Assembly: GCA_002293965.1 (NCBI GenBank)
Contig: DBEG01000111.1
Coordinates: 1 to 17,388 of the forward strand
Direction of reading: 5' to 3'
DNA from: Actinobacteria bacterium UBA912
GTDB lineage: Bacteria; Actinomycetota; Coriobacteriia; Anaerosomatales; UBA912
Length of the DNA: 17,388 nt
The notes beneath the pieces are model-generated. The model was given only the letters and a program-made list of their open reading frames with translations. It made no database searches and had not been told where the DNA came from. Position 1 is the first letter of the stretch; each line of letters opens with the position of its first letter. Made by a program: the position numbers and the translations under genes. This document shows positions 1 to 7,122 of this stretch, piece after piece.

Positions 1-73
1 GGATCCCGAAGATCCCCCGGTCGTCACTGAGGACCCGCCAGTGGATCCCGAAGATCCCCCGGTCGTCACTGAG
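1..73 (+). repeat. 31-bp direct repeat, period 42 bp, coding for a 14-residue wall-spanning unit
   Basis: Bases 1-31 recur without change at 43-73. The spacing of 42 bases keeps the frame, so the repeat encodes a Pro/Asp/Val/Thr-rich unit of 14 residues. The first copy touches the window edge, so more copies may lie upstream. Identity at the base level suggests recent duplication or slippage. Confidence 0.9.
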
Positions 74-199
74 ACTGAGTCCACAGACGATGAGCCGTTC
101 CTTCCCTTCACAGGCTCAATGGCAGTGCTTCCATTCGGCCTAGCTGGATTAGCCAGCATGGTAGGATACAGACTGCGTAGGTGGGTGAAGCAGGTCTGA
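1..199 (+). CDS. C-terminal end of an LPXTG cell-wall-anchored surface protein (partial)
   Basis: The reading frame enters at base 2 and stops with TGA at 197-199, giving the last 65 residues of a larger protein. Residues 1-32 are rich in Pro, Asp, Glu, Val and Thr, and contain two copies of a DPEDPPVVTE unit; such stretches usually span the cell wall. Residues 34-38 read LPFTG (bases 101-115), an exact match to the sortase motif LPXTG. A hydrophobic stretch of about 17 residues follows, then a basic tail with RLRRWVK. This three-part layout is the standard sorting signal: a sortase would cut between Thr and Gly and join the protein to the peptidoglycan. The functional ectodomain lies outside the window, so its activity cannot be stated. 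No sortase gene is visible here. Confidence 0.85.
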   Translation, partial: DPEDPPVVTEDPPVDPEDPPVVTETESTDDEPFLPFTGSMAVLPFGLAGLASMVGYRLRRWVKQV

Positions 200-226
200 C
201 CATCGGTGATTACTTACTCGAACAGA

Positions 227-250
227 GAAGAGCCGGGAAACCGGCTCTTC
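227..250 (+). terminator. Perfect 10-bp stem-loop with GAAA tetraloop after the LPXTG gene
   Basis: GAAGAGCCGG (227-236) pairs fully with CCGGCTCTTC (241-250) across a GAAA loop (237-240). It begins 28 bases after the stop codon of the LPXTG gene and precedes the next gene by about 70 bases. There is no clear run of T after the stem (CGCTATTGGC follows), so it is not a classical intrinsic terminator. It could end transcription weakly or protect a 3' end. Confidence 0.6.
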
Positions 251-317
251 CGCTATTGGCACACTCCTTGCTCCTCATAAAGCCGATGTATGTTGTTCGT
301 GGGAGGATATCATCCCG

Positions 318-638
318 ATGTACAGGTCCAGCACATTGATCGCAATCGGCGCCGCGGTGCTCGTGGTAGCCATCTTTGCTTCGTTTGCGCCTGTTTGCCT
401 AATGCCGAATTGTGCGATCTATGGCCTCATGGGGATAACGACTGACTGTGGTCAACGCACGATGGTCGAGGTCATTCCCGTCGCCATGCTGGTAGCTTTG
501 ACCCTTCTCTTCGTCGCAATCCTTGTGTTCACCCTTCAAGACTTTGTCGACCGGTATACTTCGGGTTTCGTTCCAGCGTACATCCAGTACGTGGAACCCC
601 CGCCGCTCGATCGTCTTTCCACTCGGTTACGAATCTGA
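318..638 (+). CDS. Small two-helix membrane protein, function unknown
   Basis: This 106-residue protein begins at an ATG preceded by GGGAGG about 10 bases upstream. It has two clear hydrophobic helices, at about residues 6-28 and 53-74. Between them is a short loop with three cysteines (C27, C32, C44) near the first membrane border and in the loop. The C-terminal 30 residues are polar, with a PPP stretch and several Arg. I do not recognise the family. The cysteines could bind a metal or form a disulfide, and the copper cluster starts 129 bases downstream on the same strand, so a role in metal handling is conceivable. That is only a guess from position. Synonymous third positions look less GC-biased than in the copper genes. 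Confidence 0.6.
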   Translation: MYRSSTLIAIGAAVLVVAIFASFAPVCLMPNCAIYGLMGITTDCGQRTMVEVIPVAMLVALTLLFVAILVFTLQDFVDRYTSGFVPAYIQYVEPPPLDRLSTRLRI

Positions 639-659
639 TACCCCTCTAAGATAGTCGTG

Positions 660-693
660 TCCGACGGCGCATTTTTGCGATGTCCTTGTCGGA
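660..693 (+). promoter_or_regulatory. Inverted repeat in the leader of the copper cluster
   Basis: TCCGAC (660-665) and GTCGGA (688-693) form 6-base arms. Inside is a smaller hairpin, CGCA-TTTT-TGCG (668-679). It lies about 75 bases before the GTG start of the first copper gene, where an operator or leader structure could sit. A weak TANNNT-type -10 element, TAAGAT, is seen at 647-652 with no convincing -35. The repeat does not match copper operator patterns I know (CsoR, CueR, CopY), so its role is open. Confidence 0.3.
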
Positions 694-753
694 TGGAGCA
701 GTCAACGCTTACCCCGGTCAAGTGCCGCGAGTAGGCAAGAACTCGACGGATCT

Positions 754-760
754 AGAGGAG
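754..760 (+). promoter_or_regulatory. Ribosome binding site supporting a GTG start at 768
   Basis: AGAGGAG at 754-760 sits 7 bases before GTG at 768-770. The protein then begins with a hydrophobic helix carrying the family motif at residues 16-24, so this GTG is favoured over later ATG codons. Confidence 0.7.
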
Positions 761-767
761 TGAATCA

Positions 768-2054
768 GTGGAAATATTCATCCCCATGCTCGTACTCGGG
801 CTGGTCACGAGTCTGCACTGCGTGTCTATGTGCGGCCCGATGGTCATCACCTACGCGCTGAAAGGGACAGAGGAAGGATCTCTCGCCGAGAAGGTCGTTC
901 CCAACCTTGCTTACCAGTTCGCAAAGATATTCAGCTACGTCCTTGTGGGACTGGCCCTGGGTGCTCTCGGCGGGCTGATAGACCTTGCGGCTCTTCGGCC
1001 TTATGTCATGGTGCTGGCAGGCGCGTTCATGATAGTGCTGGCGCTTGGAATGACGGGAAAGTTCCCGTGGGCGGCCCGGTTGACCCCGCGCCCGCCGAAG
1101 TTCCTGCTTGCAGCTATGAACAAGGTTCGAGTCAGGGCGAACACTCAGGCCGCCGCAGACCAGAGCTCACTTAGCACGCCTGTCTTCTTTGGGTTGCTAA
1201 CGGGACTCATGCCGTGCGCACCGCTCATTGCCGCTCAGCTCCAGGCCATCGCGGCCGGTGATGCGCTGACAGGGGCGCTCGGCATGATGGCGTTCGGACT
1301 GGGAACGGCACCGTTGATGCTGGGCTTCGGCGTGGCGTCGAGTCTGCTGCCAACGAAACTGAAGCAGCGGGCGATGATCGTGCTCGCGGTAGTGGTGCTG
1401 GCGTTCGGTTTCACGTACCTGAACCGGGGGGCGATGCTACTTGGCTCGCCAGTGACCTTCCAGTCGATCACGCAGTCAATCCTCCAGGGGCCTGCACAAG
1501 GTCCCGTCGGGGGGTTCACGGCAGGACCTGACGGGGTCGTCGAGGTGCCGCTGACGATCGCCAATGTTCGCTTCGAGCCGGCTTCGGTGGTCATTCCGGA
1601 TGGACAGCCCGTGCGGCTGATCGTCGATCGGCAGGAAGCCAATGCCTGCTCCGATCAGCTTGCGATCCCGCAGATGAACATACTGGTGGACCTGGAACCG
1701 AATGCCACAACAGTAGTCGATCTGCCGGCTGTGGCGGCAGGCACCTATACCCTCACTTGCGGTATGGGCATGATGGCCGGCAGCATAGTGGCTGGCGTCC
1801 CCGCGGCAGCATCAGGGGTATCCCCGCTTCTGCTGGTCTTGTTCGTGGTAGCAGCCATCGCCTTCGGCTTTGTTGCATACAGGCAGCGGAACCAAGCAGC
1901 CGAGCGGCAACCTGTTGACGACAAGCAGCGCAAAGGCGCACCCTCGACTGTGGAGCCAGCCCGGTATCTTGGATTCACTGTGACCGAGATGGCCGTGGTC
2001 GCGGGCCTGCTGTTGCTGGCGATAGTCGCCGGGCAGGTGCTTGGCGGGGTCTGA
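768..2054 (+). CDS. DsbD_2/SafE-type membrane protein fused to a Cu-binding cupredoxin domain
   Basis: The 428-residue protein has two parts. Residues 1-225 form a six-helix membrane domain of the sulfite exporter TauE/SafE or DsbD_2 (UreH-like) group, with the hallmark LHCVSMCGP at 16-24 and a second cysteine motif, LMPCAP, at 148-152. Residues about 250-345 form a cupredoxin-like domain with C294 and a cluster CGMGMM (331-336), fitting Cu(I) binding through Cys and Met. A helix at about 352-370 and another at about 405-425 hold the tail in the membrane. Relatives of the N-terminal domain occur beside copper ATPases and in cytochrome oxidase assembly clusters. I infer copper transfer across or at the membrane, or electron transfer to an outer site. 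The gene opens the copper cluster; the next gene starts 45 bases after its stop. True sulfite transport is unlikely here. The domain call is firm, the substrate is inferred. Confidence 0.85.
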   Translation: MEIFIPMLVLGLVTSLHCVSMCGPMVITYALKGTEEGSLAEKVVPNLAYQFAKIFSYVLVGLALGALGGLIDLAALRPYVMVLAGAFMIVLALGMTGKFPWAARLTPRPPKFLLAAMNKVRVRANTQAAADQSSLSTPVFFGLLTGLMPCAPLIAAQLQAIAAGDALTGALGMMAFGLGTAPLMLGFGVASSLLPTKLKQRAMIVLAVVVLAFGFTYLNRGAMLLGSPVTFQSITQSILQGPAQGPVGGFTAGPDGVVEVPLTIANVRFEPASVVIPDGQPVRLIVDRQEANACSDQLAIPQMNILVDLEPNATTVVDLPAVAAGTYTLTCGMGMMAGSIVAGVPAAASGVSPLLLVLFVVAAIAFGFVAYRQRNQAAERQPVDDKQRKGAPSTVEPARYLGFTVTEMAVVAGLLLLAIVAGQVLGGV

Positions 2055-2099
2055 CCCAAACAACGTAATGACTATGATTCTCACTAAGGAGATGGATCG

Positions 2100-2600
2100 A
2101 TGACCAAACAGAATGTTACGAACTCAGGAGACCTGACGTTCATCAAGTACGCCCTGGTGGTAGCGCTGATACTGCTGGCCTTCCTCATGTCCTACCAGTT
2201 TGCCCGCGGCGGAGCTGCGGCTGAGGCCTCGTTGACCGAACAGTCGGCGGCAGCCGGAGGTTGCGGTAGCGGAGGCTCTGGCGGTTGCGGATCGGGATCT
2301 GGCGCGGTGGTGGAAGGAAGCACCGTTGTAGAAGCCGACGGAGTTCAGCGGATCGCCGTCGATACTTCGGCAGGTACCTTCACTCCGAATGTTGTCCGCG
2401 CCACGGCCGGTGTTCCGATCGAGATACAGTTCTCGCAGGCACCCGGCGGCTGTATGGCGGGTGTATGGTTCCCGCAATTCGATGTCATGGAGGACCTGGT
2501 TGGTGGACCGAAGACCGTGAGCCTGCCAGCACTCGAGCCGGGCCAATACCCGTTCTACTGCCAGATGCAGATGATCTCGGCCATGCTAGTGGTCGAGTAG
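2100..2600 (+). CDS. Membrane-tethered cupredoxin with Gly/Cys-rich linker
   Basis: This 166-residue protein has a start well supported by AAGGAG 7 bases upstream. Residues 16-34 form one membrane helix or uncleaved signal anchor. Residues 53-68 are a Gly/Ser linker holding two cysteines (C55, C63). Residues about 75-166 form a cupredoxin-like domain with likely ligands C118 and the C-terminal group CQMQM (C154, M156, M158). The pattern resembles the cupredoxin domain fused to the preceding gene product, pointing to a shared origin. Classical blue-copper ligands (two His, Cys, Met) are not all present; a Cys/Met set suits Cu(I). I infer that it is anchored outside the cell membrane and accepts or hands over copper from the ATPase encoded 12 bases downstream. 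It could also be a lipoprotein-like sensor, but no lipobox is seen. Confidence 0.8.
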   Translation: MTKQNVTNSGDLTFIKYALVVALILLAFLMSYQFARGGAAAEASLTEQSAAAGGCGSGGSGGCGSGSGAVVEGSTVVEADGVQRIAVDTSAGTFTPNVVRATAGVPIEIQFSQAPGGCMAGVWFPQFDVMEDLVGGPKTVSLPALEPGQYPFYCQMQMISAMLVVE

Positions 2601-2612
2601 GGAGGAGGAATG

Positions 2613-5474
2613 ATGTCTGATACGACACATCGCGTGATCAAGGTACGAGTCGAAGGAATGAGTTGTCGTTCCTGCGAAACCTTGCTCACAGCGCAATTCA
2701 AGAATCTCGATTACGTGAAAGCGGTGCATGCCGACGCCACGGCGGGGACCATAACTCTGCACGTAGACGCCTCGCATGTAAGAACCGATGACATCATCAA
2801 CACCATCATCGAGGCAGGGTTCGTACCTGGTGAGCCGCTCTTTGTCCAGTCTGTCCCTGAGATGTCGGCACCCGAACCAACGCTGGCCCCTACAGCTGAG
2901 CCGCCTTCGGTCGAAAGCCGCGAGGACAGCTTCGCCGTTACAGGCATGACGTGTGCGTCGTGCGTAGCGGTTATCGAGAAGTCGCTCTCGAAAGTCGATG
3001 GCGTGCTGAAAGCGAATGTCAATCTCGCTACCGAGAAGCTCTCGGTCACATACGATCCCACGCGAATCACGCAGGGAGGCATTACAGCGACGGTCGAACG
3101 TGCCGGTTACGGGGCTGTGCCGTTCAAGGAGGCTGCGGGCCCCAGTGAGAGTGGACACGTATTGCTCGCATTGACCGGCATGACGTGCGCTTCGTGCTCG
3201 GCCATAGTCGAGAAGTCGCTTCTGAAGGTCGAGGGCGTATCCTCGGCAAGTGTCAATCTGGCGACGGAGACGGCGGCTGTGGACTTCGATCCAGGTGTTA
3301 CGGGCCTGAACGAACTCATCGCCGCCGTGCAGAATGTAGGCTACGGCGCTACTGTGAAGGTTGATTCGGTGGGTCCGGCAGGAGAAGGCGGCGACGCTCA
3401 GCGTGAAGCGCAGCGGGCTCACTACGATAAACAACTCTTCATGTTCATCATGAGCTTTGCGCTCGCCATCCCGGCGGTACTTGTTTCGATGGTTCCGCCG
3501 TTCATGGACCGCGTGCCTCTGGCCGTGGCCCAGTTCCTGACCAACACGGTCGGCGGAGCTTGGGATCCGATGATGGTCATGAAGTACCTGGCCTTCATAC
3601 TGGCGACACCGGTGCAGTTCTGGGCCGGAGCGCAGTTCTACCGTGGGTTCTGGCATGCGATCAAGCGCCGAACCGGCAACATGGACACGCTGATCGCTAT
3701 CGGCACTTCGGCGGCTTACTTCTACTCGCTGGCCACCACGTTCGTGCCCTGGCTGCAAAGGGAGCCGATCTACTATGAGGTCGCAGCGATGCTTATCGCG
3801 TTCGTGTTGCTCGGAAAGTTGCTCGAGTCTCACGCCAAGGGCCGGGCATCCGACGCGATCAAGAAGCTCATGGGTCTCGCAGCCAAAACAGCGAGGGTGG
3901 TGCGATCCGGTGTAGAGGTCGATATCCCGGTCGAACAGGTCGTCGTGGGTGACGTGATCGTCGTGCGTCCCGGTGAGAAGATCCCGGTCGACGGAGTGGT
4001 GATCGAGGGCTCCTCGGCGGTTGATGAATCGATGCTGACCGGCGAGTCGATTCCTGTTGAGAAGCATGTGGAAGACACCGTCATTGGCGCGACGATGAAC
4101 AAGCTCGGTTCATTCAAGTTCCGGGCCAAGAAGGTGGGGCGTGACACAGCTCTCGCCCAGATCATACGCCTTGTCGAAGAAGCCCAGGGCTCCAAAGCCC
4201 CGGTCCAGCGTTTCGCCGATGCAATCTCGGCGGTATTCGTTCCCGCGGTGCTTGTCATCGCGCTGCTCACATTCCTCGCCTGGCTGTTCGTCGCACCCAA
4301 CTTCGTGGACCCCGCGATTTACGCGGATAAGACGGTCTTCGTCAAAGCGCTCCTGACCGCTATAGCCGTCATCGTCATCGCGTGCCCGTGCGCTCTGGGG
4401 CTCGCCACTCCTACCGCGATCATGGTGGGCACCGGTAAAGGTGCCGAGAACGGTATCCTCATCAAGGGCGGAGAGGCCCTGGAGACCGCCCACAAGATCA
4501 AGGCGATCGTGTTCGACAAGACCGGCACTCTGACGTATGGCAAACCCATCGTGACGGAGTACGAGTCGTTCGGCGCGTTCGATCGTACCGAGCTGTTCCG
4601 TCTTTCCGCCGCGCTTGAGAAGTCATCCGAGCACCCGCTGGCCGAGGCTATCGTCCACCACGCGAACGAAGCAGGGCTCTCGCTCTCCAACGTGACCGGG
4701 TTCTCGGCGGTGCCGGGACATGGCGTGGAAGGCGTCGTCGAAGGTCGCCGAGTGGTTCTCGGCAACCGTAAGCTCATGGCGCGTGAAGGTGTGGATGTCT
4801 CGGCGTATCTGCACAGGATCGAGTCCCTCGAAGGGCAGGGCAAGACCGTCATGCTCGCCGCGATCGACGGGCAGGCCGCCGGACTCATCGCCGTGGCCGA
4901 CACACTCAAGAGCAATTCGAAGGAGGCCGTCGAGCGGCTCACGAAGATCGGCATCGAGGTGTTCATGATCACCGGTGACAACCGGCGGACCGCCGAGGCC
5001 ATAGCCGCTCAAGCCGGCATCAAGCCGGGTAACGTACTCGCCGAAGTGCTCCCTGAGCACAAAGCCGAGGAGGTCTCGAAGCTGCAGGCCCGTGGCCTGG
5101 TCACCGCTATGGTGGGTGACGGCATCAACGATACGCCGGCGCTGGCGCAAGCTGACGTAGGCATCGCGATGGGCGCGGGTACCGATGTGGCGATGGAAAC
5201 AGGCGGAATCGTCCTTATGAAGAACGATCTGCGTGATGTGGTCACTGCAATCGAGCTTTCCAAGAGGACGATGCGCAAGATATACCAGAATTTCTTCTGG
5301 GCACTCGGGTACAACACGGCGGGCATCCCCGTCGCGGCGCTCGGCCTGCTTCGGCCAGAACTCGCGGGTTTGGCGATGGCGCTCTCCAGCGTAAGCGTCG
5401 TCATGAGCTCGCTGCTGCTTCGCCGCTTCAAGCCGAGTCTCGCGACTGAGCAAAAAAACAAGGGAGTGAAGTAG
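2613..5474 (+). CDS. copA: P1B-1 type copper-transporting ATPase with three HMA domains
   Basis: The product pumps Cu(I), and perhaps Ag(I), across the membrane using ATP. Numbering from the ATG at 2613, three heavy-metal-binding domains are seen: GMSCRSC at 15-21, GMTCASC at 111-117 and GMTCASC at 189-195. Next come the membrane domain, the actuator motif TGES (476-479), the channel motif CPC (591-593), the phosphorylation site DKTGT (635-639), HP (674-675) and GDGIND (835-840). YN (900-901) and MALSS (922-926) in the last two helices are the signature of the Cu(I) subgroup. Two ATGs are adjacent; the second is chosen because GGAGG (2601-2605) lies 7 bases before it against 4 for the one at 2610. 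The stop is followed by the next start after 2 bases, so the genes are surely one operon. Three HMA domains is more than many bacterial CopA proteins carry; the first differs from the other two, which look like a duplication. Confidence 0.96.
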   Translation: MSDTTHRVIKVRVEGMSCRSCETLLTAQFKNLDYVKAVHADATAGTITLHVDASHVRTDDIINTIIEAGFVPGEPLFVQSVPEMSAPEPTLAPTAEPPSVESREDSFAVTGMTCASCVAVIEKSLSKVDGVLKANVNLATEKLSVTYDPTRITQGGITATVERAGYGAVPFKEAAGPSESGHVLLALTGMTCASCSAIVEKSLLKVEGVSSASVNLATETAAVDFDPGVTGLNELIAAVQNVGYGATVKVDSVGPAGEGGDAQREAQRAHYDKQLFMFIMSFALAIPAVLVSMVPPFMDRVPLAVAQFLTNTVGGAWDPMMVMKYLAFILATPVQFWAGAQFYRGFWHAIKRRTGNMDTLIAIGTSAAYFYSLATTFVPWLQREPIYYEVAAMLIAFVLLGKLLESHAKGRASDAIKKLMGLAAKTARVVRSGVEVDIPVEQVVVGDVIVVRPGEKIPVDGVVIEGSSAVDESMLTGESIPVEKHVEDTVIGATMNKLGSFKFRAKKVGRDTALAQIIRLVEEAQGSKAPVQRFADAISAVFVPAVLVIALLTFLAWLFVAPNFVDPAIYADKTVFVKALLTAIAVIVIACPCALGLATPTAIMVGTGKGAENGILIKGGEALETAHKIKAIVFDKTGTLTYGKPIVTEYESFGAFDRTELFRLSAALEKSSEHPLAEAIVHHANEAGLSLSNVTGFSAVPGHGVEGVVEGRRVVLGNRKLMAREGVDVSAYLHRIESLEGQGKTVMLAAIDGQAAGLIAVADTLKSNSKEAVERLTKIGIEVFMITGDNRRTAEAIAAQAGIKPGNVLAEVLPEHKAEEVSKLQARGLVTAMVGDGINDTPALAQADVGIAMGAGTDVAMETGGIVLMKNDLRDVVTAIELSKRTMRKIYQNFFWALGYNTAGIPVAALGLLRPELAGLAMALSSVSVVMSSLLLRRFKPSLATEQKNKGVK

Positions 5475-5476
5475 CC

Positions 5477-7027
5477 ATGAATAGAAAGCGCATTGTAATC
5501 ATAGGCGTGACTGCCTTGCTGTCGTTCGGTCTGGTCCTTTGGGGGATGCTCGTCCCGACGGAGGACATCATGGGCGTCATCGCCGACCCGGAGAATACCG
5601 CGATCGTTGTCTCCGACCAGGTGGACGCGGATGGAAGCGTCACCATCGATCTCGTCCGCGCACCCAGAGACGCTTTCGTCGTGGTGCATCAGAGCGAGGG
5701 AGGGATGCCGGGCAAGGCGCTCGGGTACACTCGTGTCGAGAAGGGTGAGTCCCGCGACGTCGTGGTCGAACTCGACCCCGATGTCCCACTGACGCCCGAG
5801 CTTGTCGCGGCCGTGCACGTCGATGCCGGTGTCCGCGGGGAGTTCGAGTTCGACATGGAGTATTTCGATCACAGTCCCGACAAGCCGTTCTTCGCGGACG
5901 GCAAAGAAGTAGCGGATTCGTTCCGGGCTGCCGAGTTCGGCGTTCCTGTCGACATGGGTAAGGCGTCGATCGAGGTGGGCGACCAGCCGCTGGGCGACAC
6001 AGTCACCATCTCGAAGGTAGTCTCCCCGGCCGACGCATTCGTGGTAGTCCACAGGGCAACGGCCGACGGCATGCCTGGCGAGCGCATTGGGTATGCAGCC
6101 GTCGAAGGCGGAGAGAGCACCGGTGTCAGCGTCGAGATCACCGAGGAGCTATCCGGCCGTACCACGCTGATCGCAGCGATCCACGCCGACAAGGGCGTGT
6201 CCGGGAAACTAGAGTTCGATATGGAGGCTCCGGTCGCAAGCCCGGACCAGCCGTACTTCGCAGACGGCATGGAGGTCGCAGCCATGTTCGATGTGGGCGA
6301 ATTCGGCGTCGAGGCCGAGAAGGGTTCGATCGAGGCCACCGATCAGGTGGGTGCCACGGATTCGATCAGGGTCGACCGTGTGGTTGCTCCTGCTGACGGC
6401 TGGATCGTCGTGCACCTCGACAAGGGTGGCGCGCCCGGTGCTCGTGTCGGCATCGAGCGGGTTGAAGCCGGGACATCGAGAGAGATCGATGTGCCAATCG
6501 ACTCCGACAAACTCACAGAGAAGCTCTTCATTGCGCTTCACGCCGATCGTGGCGAGACCGAAATCTTCGAGTTCGACATGATGAACAAGTTCGATAGCCC
6601 TGACCAGCCATTCTTCGTTGATGGCGAAGAAGTGGCTGTCGCCATCAAGGTACGAGAGTTCGGCGTACCGGTTGCGATGGGTCAAGCCATGGTCGAAGCC
6701 GTGTCCCAGCCGGTGGTGAACGCGACGGTCAGAGTCGCTCGGGTGATATCACCGACCGGTGCGTGGGTGGTGGCGCATCTGGACAAGAACGGGATGCCCG
6801 GCAAGAGGGTCGGACTGGTCTATGTAGGCGCTGGCGAGAGCCGCGACATCACAATCCAGCTTGACGCGTCGGTGACGCTCACCGATCGGATATTCGTCGC
6901 ACTTCACGCCGACCGCGGCGAGAAGGGCATCTTCGAATTCAATATGATGGATCGCGTGAACAGCCCAGATCAGCCTTTCTTTGTCGAGGGCATGGAGGTC
7001 GCAGCAGTCCTGCAGCTCGTGAAGTAG
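5477..7027 (+). CDS. Exported protein of four ~120-residue repeats, DUF7282-like, in the copper operon
   Basis: The 516-residue protein starts 2 bases after the ATPase stop, with AGGGAG about 11 bases ahead of the ATG. Residues 1-26 form a basic N-terminus and a hydrophobic helix without an obvious cleavage site, so it is exported and perhaps tethered. Four tandem repeats follow at about 42-153, 163-277, 282-396 and 403-516. Each has a VVVH- or VVAH-like strand, a G-M/A-PG-K/E/A-R/A-x-G turn, a GESR-like turn, an A-x-H-x-D-x-G motif, EFDM or similar, and ends near SPDQPFF. The pattern resembles the DUF7282 family known mostly from haloarchaeal and bacterial surface proteins; that match is from memory. 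There are no cysteines. Two His per repeat at fixed places, and Met in three, are possible metal ligands. Location suggests a role with copper outside the membrane, unproven. A structural or adhesive role is the alternative. Confidence 0.75.
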   Translation: MNRKRIVIIGVTALLSFGLVLWGMLVPTEDIMGVIADPENTAIVVSDQVDADGSVTIDLVRAPRDAFVVVHQSEGGMPGKALGYTRVEKGESRDVVVELDPDVPLTPELVAAVHVDAGVRGEFEFDMEYFDHSPDKPFFADGKEVADSFRAAEFGVPVDMGKASIEVGDQPLGDTVTISKVVSPADAFVVVHRATADGMPGERIGYAAVEGGESTGVSVEITEELSGRTTLIAAIHADKGVSGKLEFDMEAPVASPDQPYFADGMEVAAMFDVGEFGVEAEKGSIEATDQVGATDSIRVDRVVAPADGWIVVHLDKGGAPGARVGIERVEAGTSREIDVPIDSDKLTEKLFIALHADRGETEIFEFDMMNKFDSPDQPFFVDGEEVAVAIKVREFGVPVAMGQAMVEAVSQPVVNATVRVARVISPTGAWVVAHLDKNGMPGKRVGLVYVGAGESRDITIQLDASVTLTDRIFVALHADRGEKGIFEFNMMDRVNSPDQPFFVEGMEVAAVLQLVK

Positions 7028-7044
7028 GTGAGAATCACTTGGTC

Positions 7045-7092
7045 GTCGGCTGACAGTGCGCCACCTGCCCTAAGGTGGTAAGCTCGGCCGAC
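7045..7092 (+). promoter_or_regulatory. Nested stem-loops between the copper operon and hisG
   Basis: An inner hairpin CCACCT (7061-7066) - GCCCTA - AGGTGG (7073-7078) lies within an outer pair GTCGGC (7045-7050) and GCCGAC (7087-7092). No T run follows closely. The structure could end the copper transcript or form part of the hisG leader. It also argues against translation of hisG from GTG 7075, which falls within the inner stem. Confidence 0.4.
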
Positions 7093-7110
7093 TGGGATTT
7101 ATTCGAAAGT

Positions 7111-7117
7111 AAGGGAG
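7111..7117 (+). promoter_or_regulatory. Ribosome binding site that fixes the hisG start at 7123
   Basis: AAGGGAG at 7111-7117 is 5 bases before ATG 7123. The frame is open further upstream to GTG 7075, but the added 16 residues are not HisG-like and that GTG has no good ribosome binding site. Confidence 0.75.
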
Positions 7118-7122
7118 ATCGG

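Noticed and set aside
635..720. CsoR- or CueR-type copper operator before the copper operon
   Set aside because: TACCCC at 639-644 and TTACCCCGGTCAA further on resemble half sites only; the dyad symmetry is broken, so I do not call one.
2586..4067. Long open frame of 493 codons on the minus strand under the cupredoxin and copper ATPase genes
   Set aside because: It lies opposite a certain ATPase gene, is rich in Arg, His and Asp as expected for antisense of GC-rich DNA, and has no domain.
7075..7122. GTG 7075 as start of hisG
   Set aside because: It falls in a stem-loop, lacks a ribosome site, and adds residues not seen in HisG proteins.
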